64,000 nucleotides of DNA from Anaerolineales bacterium (GTDB lineage: Bacteria > Chloroflexota > Anaerolineae > Anaerolineales > Villigracilaceae): the NCBI GenBank assembly GCA_023382595.1, contig JAHDWB010000001.1:1674001-1738000 (forward strand), given 5' to 3'. The notes under the pieces are model-generated. The model was not told the DNA's origin and did not search any database. It saw nothing but the letters and a program-made list of their open reading frames with translations. The position numbers and the translations under genes were made by a program. Positions 25,895 through 33,901 of the stretch are shown here, piece after piece. Positions within the stretch are counted from its first letter, which is position 1. The number at the start of each line of letters is the position of its first letter.

Positions 25895-26168
25895 CTATTC
25901 GCCCAACGACCAGACCCATGGGTTTTCATATTTACAACTGCCTGTGCCAGATTCCTGCCATGCAAAAAACAAGGGAGCCTTCTGTGAGTTGTTTGCTGTG
26001 ATCAAAATATCTGCCTTGACGTGAGCCGTTGAAATAGACAGTGAACATCTCGTCTTCTGCCACAAGCACGAACTGATTCACAGCACCGTTAACCATGTCA
26101 ATTTCACGAGCAACCCGCTCTTTGCTGATCGAGTTTACGAAATCACTGTTTTCAAATATTGAGGTAAA
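25895..26168 (-). pseudogene. Frameshifted C-terminal fragment of a lectin-like (LamG/concanavalin-type) domain protein
   Basis: On the - strand, from about 26168 down, the frame reads GAVNQFVLVAEDEMFTVYFN then GSRQGRYFD and TEGSLVF. It then shifts in a run of six T (plus-strand A run 25964-25969) into FAWQESGTGSCKYENPWVWS and a stop at 25895. The two halves together match the usual end of concanavalin-like domains found in many surface proteins. Without the shift the frame ends at 25932. The upstream part of the gene is missing, replaced by the start of the next + strand gene, so this is most likely a relic; a base-count error in the run of six is possible for the shift but does not explain the missing start. 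With the terminator at 25835 it accounts for the 372-base gap between 25797 and 26170. Confidence 0.6.
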
Positions 26169-26169
26169 G

Positions 26170-27246
26170 ATGCAAATATCGGACAATGAACTAAAATCTT
26201 TTTACGCTCTTCTAACGCCGAGGATTGAAGCGGATCTGGCTGCCTGGTATGGCAGTGATGCTCACTTGATTGCAGAGCCGACATTCCATCCGCGTCCCTG
26301 GTCTTATTTTTTTCGATATCGAATACAAATGGGAGATTCTAGGGAACGTGCAGTGCTTGCCAAGATACGTCATATTGAAAATATGAATGTCTCCGAATCC
26401 ATGCGAGACACGAAAATGCGGGAAGAGATGAAAGATGAATACGAATCATTGGTGAAGATACGCGATATTTTTACTCATGCCGAAGATGCAGAGAGATTTT
26501 CTACGATCCGGCAACTGGCATTTTATGAAGACTTGAATGTTTTAGTCATGGAGGAAGCGGATATCCGCACGTTGAAATCGAATTTCCAGAAACCAGTTAT
26601 GTGGATTGAGGGAAATGCCCGCAGGATCTTTGAATCACACCTTGAACTGACCGGACAATGGCTGCGCGTCTTTCATGACCAGATCGGGGATGCCCACGAT
26701 GGCCCATTTTTTAGCGAGGCGTTTTATCAAAGGGCGCAGGAAAATCTTCAGCGTATCCGACCAGTCTATGGAAAAAATGTGGAATCCCTGCAATCCATGG
26801 TGAGAATGTTCTATGATCAATATAAAAACAAGACCCTGCCCTACCGGATCACCCATGATAACTTCAGCCTGGCAAACGTCTTTGTGACAGGTGATGAGAA
26901 GATCTGTTCCTTCGACCCGCATAACAAACCGGGTTCAATATATATTGATATTGCCAAGTTCATTGTGGATATGGAAACCTGTGCCGTTCAAGTTTCAACA
27001 TTTGGAATGAGCATCCCGCCTTCAAGGTTGAAAAAATTCAATGCAGCCTTCCTGCGGGGATATTTCCGCTCCGAGCCTGTGGATTTCCATGCCTTGAATT
27101 TATATCGTCTGATTTATTTGCTGGAGAAATGGGATGATAATGAAGAAAAGGTGTTGCTGGCAGGCGCCGCGAAAAAAATTCTGTATGGAATTGCTGCACT
27201 TCCAATGCGCAGATATTTTTCGAAATTGGTTGACAGGCAGATATGA
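26170..27246 (+). CDS. Kinase-fold (aminoglycoside phosphotransferase-like) protein
   Basis: A 358-residue protein. The C-terminal lobe has RITHDNFSLANVFV, which lines up with the catalytic HGDxxxxN loop of APH/choline kinases, and KICSFDPHNKPGSIYIDIAKF, which lines up with the metal-binding D and the D-I-A helix. The usual catalytic Asp is at an Asn position here (HDN instead of HGD), so activity is uncertain. The ATG at 26170 has GAGG five bases before it; the longer frame from 26095 is not supported. Codon use is AT-richer than in the flanking genes. The substrate is unknown; sugar or lipid-linked alcohols are possible. Confidence 0.65.
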   Translation: MQISDNELKSFYALLTPRIEADLAAWYGSDAHLIAEPTFHPRPWSYFFRYRIQMGDSRERAVLAKIRHIENMNVSESMRDTKMREEMKDEYESLVKIRDIFTHAEDAERFSTIRQLAFYEDLNVLVMEEADIRTLKSNFQKPVMWIEGNARRIFESHLELTGQWLRVFHDQIGDAHDGPFFSEAFYQRAQENLQRIRPVYGKNVESLQSMVRMFYDQYKNKTLPYRITHDNFSLANVFVTGDEKICSFDPHNKPGSIYIDIAKFIVDMETCAVQVSTFGMSIPPSRLKKFNAAFLRGYFRSEPVDFHALNLYRLIYLLEKWDDNEEKVLLAGAAKKILYGIAALPMRRYFSKLVDRQI

Positions 27247-27366
27247 TCTGTCGACAAAGCTCACGCTAATGAACATGTCCAATACGCTGGGGTATTTTAG
27301 ATGAAAGTCGGGGCAGGGACGAATAACGAGTAAAAAGGTTTGGGAAACGCCTGTTGGAGTTTCCAC

Positions 27367-27396
27367 TTGTCAAGAAGATATTGCTGGTAGTATATA
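27367..27396 (+). promoter_or_regulatory. Possible promoter before the capsule-type gene
   Basis: TTGTCA (27367-27372) and TATATA (27391-27396) are 18 bases apart in the 248-base gap 27247-27494. Both boxes are imperfect, so support is weak. Apart from this and the repeat at 27442, I see only a small GGAAAC/GTTTCC hairpin in this gap. Confidence 0.3.
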
Positions 27397-27441
27397 ACAA
27401 GAGATTCATTTGATGTTATTCATAGACCATTACAGATAAAA

Positions 27442-27484
27442 ACGCGAAGTTCGCGAAGAAAAAACTTGGCGCTCTTTGCGGTTC
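27442..27484. repeat. Intergenic repeat (GCGAAG...CTTTGCGG type), copy 1
   Basis: The stretch has CGCGAAGTTCGCGAAG, then AAAAACTTGGCG and CTTTGCGGTT. The words AAAAACTTGGCG and CTTTGCGGTT recur identically at 43024-43087, again just before a glycan gene start. Left and right ends are partly inverted (GCGAAG/CTTTGCG). Confidence 0.6.
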
Positions 27485-27494
27485 ATAAGACTTC

Positions 27495-28955
27495 ATGACC
27501 AAACGCATCTTCATTTCCGCCGACCACGGCATGGCAATCATCTACTTCCTGCAAAGTGACGTCGTTTCGACGCTGCTCGAGGCAGGTGTGGAAGTCGTCG
27601 TCCTCACCGATGATGACACCAAAGAAAAAATTTCACAGCGCTTCGCAAGACCTGGCTTAACCTTCGAAGGGCTGCGCCTCAAACAAGCGAACGAATATGC
27701 AAAAAAAGTTCAGCCAAGAATCCAGTGGCTGCTTGGCTACCTGCGTCGCGTCGGCGGGTCGCGCCGCATCAACACCGAAGCCATGGACAGCCACATCTGG
27801 GAAGTGTGGGCGGAGAACTCATGGAAGTTCCGCTTGGGGATTTGGATTCCCTCTGCGCTGATGATTCTCCTCCTGCGGAATTTTTCGTGGGCGCGCAAAC
27901 TTCTCGTGCGGATGCAAAACCGCTTCACCCCTGACCCTGGACTGTATACCGACCTCTTCGACAAATACCAACCTGACATGGTCATCGCCTCCACCCCCGG
28001 CTGGCGCATGGACCGTTATCTCCTGCGCGAATCCGCCCGACGCGGCATCCCGAACATGACCGTCATCGTTGGCTGGGACAATTCATCCTCGTACAACATC
28101 TCCGGCGCGGATGTGGGTTGGGCGACGTGTTGGTCTCAACTGCAAAAAGATGAATTGGTGTACGGTTCTGACTGGGATCCAGAACATGTCAACATTGGCG
28201 GCATCCCCTCGTATGACGGATATTTCCGCAGGCAATGGCTCATGCCTCGCGATGAGTATTTCAAGCTGCACGGACTCGACCCGAATCGCAAGTTGATCTC
28301 ATACGCCAGCAGCTTCGTCCATTTTGCACCGAACTTCCCGAACATCGAAGCGTTGGCAAAACTGGTTTCGTCAGACGAACTGGCAGAACCTTCGCAGTTA
28401 TTGATTCGACTGCATCCCAGTCATTTTCAAGACAAGCCGAAGATCTTCGCCGATGAACGCGCTCAGGTCTTTGAGTTGGAAAAGAAATACCCGCATGTGC
28501 ATGTTGTCCAACCTGTGGCTTTGGGCGGGTCACTCGGCTACTACGGCGGCGAAGACATGGACGAAAAATCGTCCATGATGGCGTATTCAGATGTGGTCGT
28601 AACCGTCTACTCGACGATGCTTGTGGAGACCGCTGTCCATGATACACCGATGATTGCAGCAACCATTGACGTCCCCGGCGGGTGGAACAAGCCCAATAAG
28701 TTCTCACTCTCGTTAAAAGAAATTGGCGATTGGCCCACGCATAAACGCTTCCGCGAAGCAAAAGCGGGACGAGTGGCAACTAACGAAGATGAATTACGCA
28801 ACGCATTGAATATGTACTTAAGAGACAAAACCATCGACTCTGCGGAGCGCCGCAAATTCATCGAAGATGAAATCACCTTCACCGACGCAACATCTGGAAA
28901 ACGGACGGCAGGGTTTCTTATCACCGTATTGAACATGAAGCCCACTACCAAATAG
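27495..28955 (+). CDS. Capsule-type glycosyltransferase-like protein (GT-B, CDP-glycerol-transferase-like)
   Basis: A 486-residue protein. The N-terminal half starts RIFISADHGMAIIYFLQSD and contains DKYQPDMVIASTPGW; the C-terminal half has LISYASSFVHF, LLIRLHPSHF and YSDVVVTVYSTMLVETAVHD, a layout shared with CDP-glycerol/Kdo-type transferases. Its conserved HP and ST...E residues correspond to the donor site of those families. One hydrophobic stretch (about 115-130) may be a membrane contact. It is the second of three such proteins in the locus. Confidence 0.68.
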   Translation: MTKRIFISADHGMAIIYFLQSDVVSTLLEAGVEVVVLTDDDTKEKISQRFARPGLTFEGLRLKQANEYAKKVQPRIQWLLGYLRRVGGSRRINTEAMDSHIWEVWAENSWKFRLGIWIPSALMILLLRNFSWARKLLVRMQNRFTPDPGLYTDLFDKYQPDMVIASTPGWRMDRYLLRESARRGIPNMTVIVGWDNSSSYNISGADVGWATCWSQLQKDELVYGSDWDPEHVNIGGIPSYDGYFRRQWLMPRDEYFKLHGLDPNRKLISYASSFVHFAPNFPNIEALAKLVSSDELAEPSQLLIRLHPSHFQDKPKIFADERAQVFELEKKYPHVHVVQPVALGGSLGYYGGEDMDEKSSMMAYSDVVVTVYSTMLVETAVHDTPMIAATIDVPGGWNKPNKFSLSLKEIGDWPTHKRFREAKAGRVATNEDELRNALNMYLRDKTIDSAERRKFIEDEITFTDATSGKRTAGFLITVLNMKPTTK

Positions 28956-28963
28956 GACTACAA

Positions 28964-30136
28964 ATGACAATTTCCAGAAAAACCAAGAGCAGTTGGAAAG
29001 ATTACATCGTTTTACTTTCCTTAATCGTTGTTTTCTTTAGCCCAGTTTTTGCAACTCACTCCTTTTTAATACCCCTTCATGTTGATACAGACTTTGAGGA
29101 CCACAATAATTGGGCGGCTGATATAAGAAATGGAAGGGATGTGCCCGATTATGTGCTTGCCCACGCAATGTGGCAGATCACATTGGCGGCTCTTAATCTA
29201 TTTGCAGGCATTCCTTTCAATACTGCCAGTTTAATCTCTGCAATACTTTACGTGTTTCTAACCGCCATAATCCTGATCTGTTGGCTTATCCCAGTATGGA
29301 AGGAACGACGCATACATAGGGCATGGCTATATGCGTTAATAATGGGTATGCTTGTCGCAGCACCGGTCAGTCTCCTTTGGTTCGAAGACAGGTTGATGTA
29401 TTTCGGGTATATTGGTATTACGTCATATCATAACCCTACTATTATTGTACTCAGACCGCTTGCCTTATTACAATTTATTTATGCTTTTCTATGCTTCCAA
29501 CCCTCTGGTTTAACGCCAAGAAATATCATGCTTGTGGGGGTAATTTCAGCATTGGCAACGTTTGCCAAACCCAGTTTTGCAATATGTATCCTACCGGCAA
29601 CAGGGATTTTATCCATGATATTGCTTGCAAAGAAGCAATATATAGATATTAAAGGACTGATTTTGGGGATCATCGTCCCTACTGTTTTTGTTCTGGCGGT
29701 TCAATACTTGGCAACCTATCATGAGTCAGATAGCGAGGGGATATTATTCCTACCCTTCGAAGTAATGAGCAAATATTCAAAATTCCTGCTTCCAAAGTTT
29801 ATTCTATCCATCCTCTTCCCACTGGCGGTTTTATTTTTCCATTATAAAGACACCTTCTCTGACTCAAGAATGCGGTTGGCATGGTTGATCTTCGCGTTTG
29901 GGATGATCTACACATACTTTTTTGCAGAGTCTGGTTATCGTATGGTGCATGGAAACTTCGGCTGGAGCGGGGAAATCGCATCTTTTGTTCTTTTCATGGC
30001 AACAACTGTTTTTTATATGGAAAAACCAGCTGCCTCGTTTGGGAAAACGGTAGTTATCAGAGGCGCTTGGGTGGCGCATGTTGTTTTTGGTATTGCATAT
30101 TACTTTTACAGCCTTTTCAGCGGAACCTATGTTTGA
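28964..30136 (+). CDS. Multi-pass membrane protein of unknown function
   Basis: A 390-residue protein with about ten hydrophobic helices and a first periplasmic loop containing VDTDFEDHNNWAADI. The acidic residues in that loop recall the catalytic loop of GT-C proteins, but the rest gives no family match I can name. The DNA is clearly AT-richer than the neighbouring glycan genes. It follows the capsule-type gene by nine bases and probably belongs to its operon. A polymerase (Wzy) or GT-C role is possible. Confidence 0.6.
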   Translation: MTISRKTKSSWKDYIVLLSLIVVFFSPVFATHSFLIPLHVDTDFEDHNNWAADIRNGRDVPDYVLAHAMWQITLAALNLFAGIPFNTASLISAILYVFLTAIILICWLIPVWKERRIHRAWLYALIMGMLVAAPVSLLWFEDRLMYFGYIGITSYHNPTIIVLRPLALLQFIYAFLCFQPSGLTPRNIMLVGVISALATFAKPSFAICILPATGILSMILLAKKQYIDIKGLILGIIVPTVFVLAVQYLATYHESDSEGILFLPFEVMSKYSKFLLPKFILSILFPLAVLFFHYKDTFSDSRMRLAWLIFAFGMIYTYFFAESGYRMVHGNFGWSGEIASFVLFMATTVFYMEKPAASFGKTVVIRGAWVAHVVFGIAYYFYSLFSGTYV

Positions 30137-30145
30137 AAACTCCCA

Positions 30146-30586
30146 ATGGACAAACCCTTGTTCCTATTTTACTTTTCCATTTCCCTTGCAATTGCGTCCA
30201 GCGCGTTCTATCACTTCGTCGCCAAAAGCACGCCGCACAATGTAAATTTCACTGTATCTTTACTGGTGACTTATGCCGTTGCGTTCGCAGTCACCCTGTT
30301 CGGATTCTTTTTCTACCCGACCACGAACATCGTCGCTGACCTCAAACAACTCAACTGGGCAACCATCGGACTTGCCATTGCCATCGTCGGCATCGAATTC
30401 GGCTTCCTGCTCGTCTATCGCTCAGGCTGGAATTTGGGCATCGCAGCAGTGCTGGTCAATGTGATTGCGTCGCTCATTTTAGTGCCAGTGGCAATATTCG
30501 TATTCAAGGATAAAATTTCGTGGGTGAATGTTTTGGGAATTCTGATTTGTTTGGTAGGGTTGGTGATGCTGAATTGGAAGAGGTAG
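30146..30586 (+). CDS. EamA/DMT-type small membrane transporter-like protein
   Basis: A 146-residue protein with five hydrophobic helices. The C-terminal half, GWNLGIAAVLVNVIASLIL then FKDKISWVNVLGILICLVGL, is the repeat pattern of EamA / drug-metabolite transporters. At half the usual ten-helix size it is one EamA unit and would act as a dimer, like SMR or ArnE/F flippases. In a glycan locus a lipid-sugar flippase partner is plausible (inference). Confidence 0.72.
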   Translation: MDKPLFLFYFSISLAIASSAFYHFVAKSTPHNVNFTVSLLVTYAVAFAVTLFGFFFYPTTNIVADLKQLNWATIGLAIAIVGIEFGFLLVYRSGWNLGIAAVLVNVIASLILVPVAIFVFKDKISWVNVLGILICLVGLVMLNWKR

Positions 30587-30601
30587 AAAAGGAGCGCTGA
30601 A

Positions 30602-31717
30602 ATGAAAAAGATATTGCTTCTGTTAACTTTCATGCTTACTGCTTGCACAACTTCAATACCCACACCAACTTCAACGCTCTCACCAACTTCAACGCTCTCA
30701 CCAACTTCAACGCTCTCACCAACTGCAACTCCACTTTCTTCGCTTACTCCTTTGCCGGCGCTGAGCGTCACTGCGACATTAGACTCGAAAATCCAACTTG
30801 TTGTGGGGGGCGAAACATTTACCGTGACGCGGGACGTGAAATACCGCGACGGACAGGCGACGGTAGATATTGATCCCTCCAGGACGCAGAAAATCGGCGA
30901 TTTGTTGGTGTATTCCGATGCCGCAGGTAGGCTCATCTGGAATGAGCGCCTCGCTTCTTGGACGCCAGAGTTCGGGACGAATATGGATTACACTCGTCCA
31001 GAACTCTCTCCATATGTACCAATGGAAGCTTATACTGATGGCTCTGCGGCGTTGTCCGCACAGCTATATATGGCTGTGCACCCAGGACTAATTGAGTCAG
31101 ATGCGCCTTATCCATACTATATGGTGAATGTTGAAAATAGCTATGGGTATCATATTAGTTTAATTCCGGTAAACAGAAACGCATTTCCGGCTGACAAAAT
31201 CACCAATATAACCGGAAAAACAAATAAGCCATTTGAATACCTTGGGCTTCAGCAAACGACCGACTCTGCAGGGCGGGTTATATACGTTGTTGTGAAAGAA
31301 AACTGGAATCCTGTTCCCGAAAATAAAAATCAGACACTCCCGACATTTCATGGTTTTGACGAAGCAGCGTATACCCAGTGGATCAGATATCCCCTTATAT
31401 TGAAATTTCTTGCAAATGACGCCAGTGTTGTCGGCCAGTTACTGCCGATTTTTCCTGCCCCCCCGGGTAGTTATGCAGCGCCGGCAAATACATTTGATTA
31501 TTGGGGTCAGCCAGCAAATCCCTCTGTACGCGCGCTTAATGGTCAGGAGGTAATAGCTGTTTTCCCTGCTGATGTACAATCAGCCATTACAGCAATGTAT
31601 GCAACGGTCGATAAAAATTATGATCCAGTAACCAACCCCAAATCCCTTCTTCTTGCTCAGTTGCCCGAGGGGCTTTCGAGAATGATTCTCTACACAGGGA
31701 CAGAATCATGGCGTTAA
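30602..31717 (+). CDS. Lipoprotein with Ser/Thr/Pro repeat linker, function unknown
   Basis: A 371-residue protein. The signal peptide ends in the lipobox LTAC (Cys at about residue 15), so it would be lipid-anchored outside the cytoplasmic membrane. Residues about 20-50 are a TPTSTLSP repeat linker. The rest is a beta-rich domain without a family I recognise, containing FTVTRDVKYRDGQATVDI and a Pro/aromatic-rich end. An AGGAG ribosome site precedes the ATG. The gene lies in the AT-richer stretch and is probably a surface-exposed accessory protein. Confidence 0.7.
   Translation: MKKILLLLTFMLTACTTSIPTPTSTLSPTSTLSPTSTLSPTATPLSSLTPLPALSVTATLDSKIQLVVGGETFTVTRDVKYRDGQATVDIDPSRTQKIGDLLVYSDAAGRLIWNERLASWTPEFGTNMDYTRPELSPYVPMEAYTDGSAALSAQLYMAVHPGLIESDAPYPYYMVNVENSYGYHISLIPVNRNAFPADKITNITGKTNKPFEYLGLQQTTDSAGRVIYVVVKENWNPVPENKNQTLPTFHGFDEAAYTQWIRYPLILKFLANDASVVGQLLPIFPAPPGSYAAPANTFDYWGQPANPSVRALNGQEVIAVFPADVQSAITAMYATVDKNYDPVTNPKSLLLAQLPEGLSRMILYTGTESWR
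30664..30717 (+). repeat. Three tandem 18-bp repeats inside the lipoprotein gene
   Basis: The unit ACCAACTTCAACGCTCTC repeats perfectly three times (30664, 30682, 30700), followed by a degenerate part copy. It codes for the PTSTLS linker. Perfect copies suggest a recent or slippage-prone expansion that would change linker length in steps of six residues. Confidence 0.85.
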
Positions 31718-31758
31718 CTGATCTTGTATCTTTGTCTTAACCCTGATACAGTTTTTGC

Positions 31759-32823
31759 ATGAGGGTTTTTTTCAGGTTTGTATTGAGTTTGTTTATACTT
31801 CTTGCGATATCGGAAACACAGGTTATTTATGCTCAATATACAACACCTACCATTGCTCCCACATCATGTTCCCCGGTAACCTGTTATTCCCAGGTGGGAG
31901 ATGAAGTGCCAGATTGTCCTACAATTATAGGAAACCCCAACTCGTTTCCGGTGTGTAATCACGGGCCTAATGGCTGTACGACACACTGGAACTGTACGTA
32001 TGTTACCGGATGCACCGATTCAACTGCATGGTCCCGGTGGTCAAGGTGTGTAAACGGGGTAGAAGGTGAGACGAGGTATTGCATTGAACCTACCTGTTGC
32101 AATAACGGGGCCGAGGCCCGTTGGTGCGACTATTCCCCTACCGGTCCCACAGCCACCGCCCCGCCGCCGACCAATACGTCTTCCGTTCCCCAGATCGGCG
32201 ACATCGAGATCCGTGCAGTGCCGACTACCGACGGGCAGGTAAACGGGACAATCCACCGATTTACCCCCTCTTCCGCAAGCAATCCTGCTCCCCGGACACA
32301 AGTCGGCGCCAATTACGTGCAATTTTCCAATATCACCGCCGGATCGTATACCGTTGATCCTGCTCCGCCGACCGCCGATTGGGCGTATGTACGCGCCTGT
32401 TCAAGAAACCTGGACAATGGCACCAATGCCGAGGGGTTGTCCCGTAATTTGCCGGCAGGGGCTTTGCTCCGCTGGGATATCGGGTACACGCTGGGCACTG
32501 CATGGGTGCAGGCGCAGGGAGGCGATGTGTATAGCTCGGGTGCAATCCGTTCGTATATCCCCGCCGTAACGCCCCGGGTGTTTATCACCGACGGCACCGG
32601 CAGGTATCCCGGAGGCCTCATGTATGGCACGAGCGTAGACCTGGACAGTGACCCGTTTGAATCCGGAGCAGATCTTGTTTCAGCCGATAACTGGCAGGTA
32701 AACACGAGCCGGGCGAGCGTCAATTATTATGATTATTTTTACCGACGGTTCGGGGGTTATCAGGCACTGACCACAATTCCTTCAACGATACGGCTTTTGC
32801 AACTCATTTTGACCAGTTCATAA
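31759..32823 (+). CDS. Secreted Cys-rich protein with thrombospondin-like motif
   Basis: A 354-residue protein with a signal peptide (hydrophobic residues about 5-20, cleavage near AQ at 25). Residues about 36-125 contain some fifteen cysteines and the WSRWSRC sequence, which fits the WSxWSxC signature of thrombospondin type 1 repeats. A Pro/Thr-rich linker follows (about 127-142), then a beta-rich domain. The protein ends abruptly after FYRRFGG. A run of five G at 32752-32756 could hide a frameshift, since the adjacent frame stays open into the next gene. Likely a surface or secreted adhesion-type protein; the true C-terminus may be lost. Confidence 0.62.
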   Translation: MRVFFRFVLSLFILLAISETQVIYAQYTTPTIAPTSCSPVTCYSQVGDEVPDCPTIIGNPNSFPVCNHGPNGCTTHWNCTYVTGCTDSTAWSRWSRCVNGVEGETRYCIEPTCCNNGAEARWCDYSPTGPTATAPPPTNTSSVPQIGDIEIRAVPTTDGQVNGTIHRFTPSSASNPAPRTQVGANYVQFSNITAGSYTVDPAPPTADWAYVRACSRNLDNGTNAEGLSRNLPAGALLRWDIGYTLGTAWVQAQGGDVYSSGAIRSYIPAVTPRVFITDGTGRYPGGLMYGTSVDLDSDPFESGADLVSADNWQVNTSRASVNYYDYFYRRFGGYQALTTIPSTIRLLQLILTSS

Positions 32824-32838
32824 TAAATCTGAACTTTC

Positions 32839-33897
32839 ATGGCATACTTGGAAGATATGAAAATGGAATTGTTTTCCCGTCTCAAAACCGCCGCCCGCAT
32901 CTTGTTCAAGGGCGAAGCCCAAACAAAAAAACGCAATCCCATTCCCGCCATCACACCTGATGAACTGGCGGAAGTAAAGCAATTCTTCCCGCGCGAAAAA
33001 TTCTTCATCCTTGGTCATGCCCGCTCAGGGACGACCCTGCTCATGCGCCTTGCGCGCCTGCACCCCGAAGTCCACTGCAATTATCAGGCGCACTTCTTCA
33101 CCCGCAAGCCGCTGCTGAAATCACTTGTGGACTCCGCTGAAATCGAAGAATGGCTCACGCGCAAATCCAACCGCTGGAACCACGGGCGCGACCTTTCGCC
33201 GCTCGTCTTGCGTGCCGCCGCCGATTTCATCATGGAGCGCGACGCCGCCCGCGAAGGCAAGCGCATCGTCGGGGACAAGAGTCCCTCCAGCGTGATCCAC
33301 GGCCAGGTCGTGCGGGACATGCAAGCGTTATATCCCGATGCGAAAATCATCAACATCGTCCGCGACGGTCGGGATGTCCTCATCTCGGAACGCTTCCGCA
33401 ATTTTGTCGAAGAATCCAAATTTTTGACGACAGAAGACAAACGCATCATCGCTGACCTCAAAACTGATTCTGCTCCGTTCAGCAACGGACGCCGCTCGAT
33501 CTTCACCGAGACCTTCATCCGCAATATTGCTTCGCGCTGGGTCAACGACCTGACCGAAACCGACGCTGAAGCGCAGCGGCTTTACGGGAAGCAATATCAT
33601 TCCCTGCGATATGAAGATTTGCTCGAAAATCCATTTGCTGAAATGACCAAACTGTGGAAGTTTCTCGGCGTGAAAAAGATCGGAAAAACACTCGAGAAGG
33701 CGATCAAAACCGAAATGTCCTCCAACCCCGATGAACAGTGGCAGGCGCAGCGCAACGAAGGCATCGCATCCTTTTTACCGAAAGGGCAGGCGGGCAACTG
33801 GCAGCGCTTGTTCACGGAGAAAGATAAGCATATTTTCAAAGAAATTGCGGGTGACATGCTCATCAAATGGAAATACGAAAACGATTTGAATTGGTGA
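32839..33897 (+). CDS. PAPS-dependent sulfotransferase
   Basis: A 352-residue protein. The 5'-phosphosulfate loop is FILGHARSGTTLLMRL (about 56-71) and the 3'-phosphate segment is NIVRDGRDVLISERF (about 172-186), both standard for sulfotransferases that use PAPS. The basic, mostly soluble protein would sulfate a sugar of the surface glycan on the cytoplasmic side. It ends GDMLIKWKYENDLNW; the other two sulfotransferases of the locus end in a like way (NDW, NNW). In-frame ATGs at 32857 and 32863 are alternative starts. PAPS can come from the Sat-CysC fusion at 36647. Confidence 0.88.
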   Translation: MAYLEDMKMELFSRLKTAARILFKGEAQTKKRNPIPAITPDELAEVKQFFPREKFFILGHARSGTTLLMRLARLHPEVHCNYQAHFFTRKPLLKSLVDSAEIEEWLTRKSNRWNHGRDLSPLVLRAAADFIMERDAAREGKRIVGDKSPSSVIHGQVVRDMQALYPDAKIINIVRDGRDVLISERFRNFVEESKFLTTEDKRIIADLKTDSAPFSNGRRSIFTETFIRNIASRWVNDLTETDAEAQRLYGKQYHSLRYEDLLENPFAEMTKLWKFLGVKKIGKTLEKAIKTEMSSNPDEQWQAQRNEGIASFLPKGQAGNWQRLFTEKDKHIFKEIAGDMLIKWKYENDLNW

Positions 33898-33901
33898 AAC
33901 A

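Noticed and set aside
27341-27362. GGAAAC/GTTTCC hairpin as a terminator
   Set aside because: The stem has six pairs, a ten-base loop and no T-tract.
30664-30717. Tandem repeats as a possible CRISPR array
   Set aside because: Units are directly adjacent without spacers and are in frame within a lipoprotein gene. No cas gene is present.
32752-32840. A hidden extension of the Cys-rich protein past the run of five G
   Set aside because: The adjacent frame is open into the sulfotransferase gene but I see no motif in it, so a real frameshift is only a possibility and the CDS is left as read.
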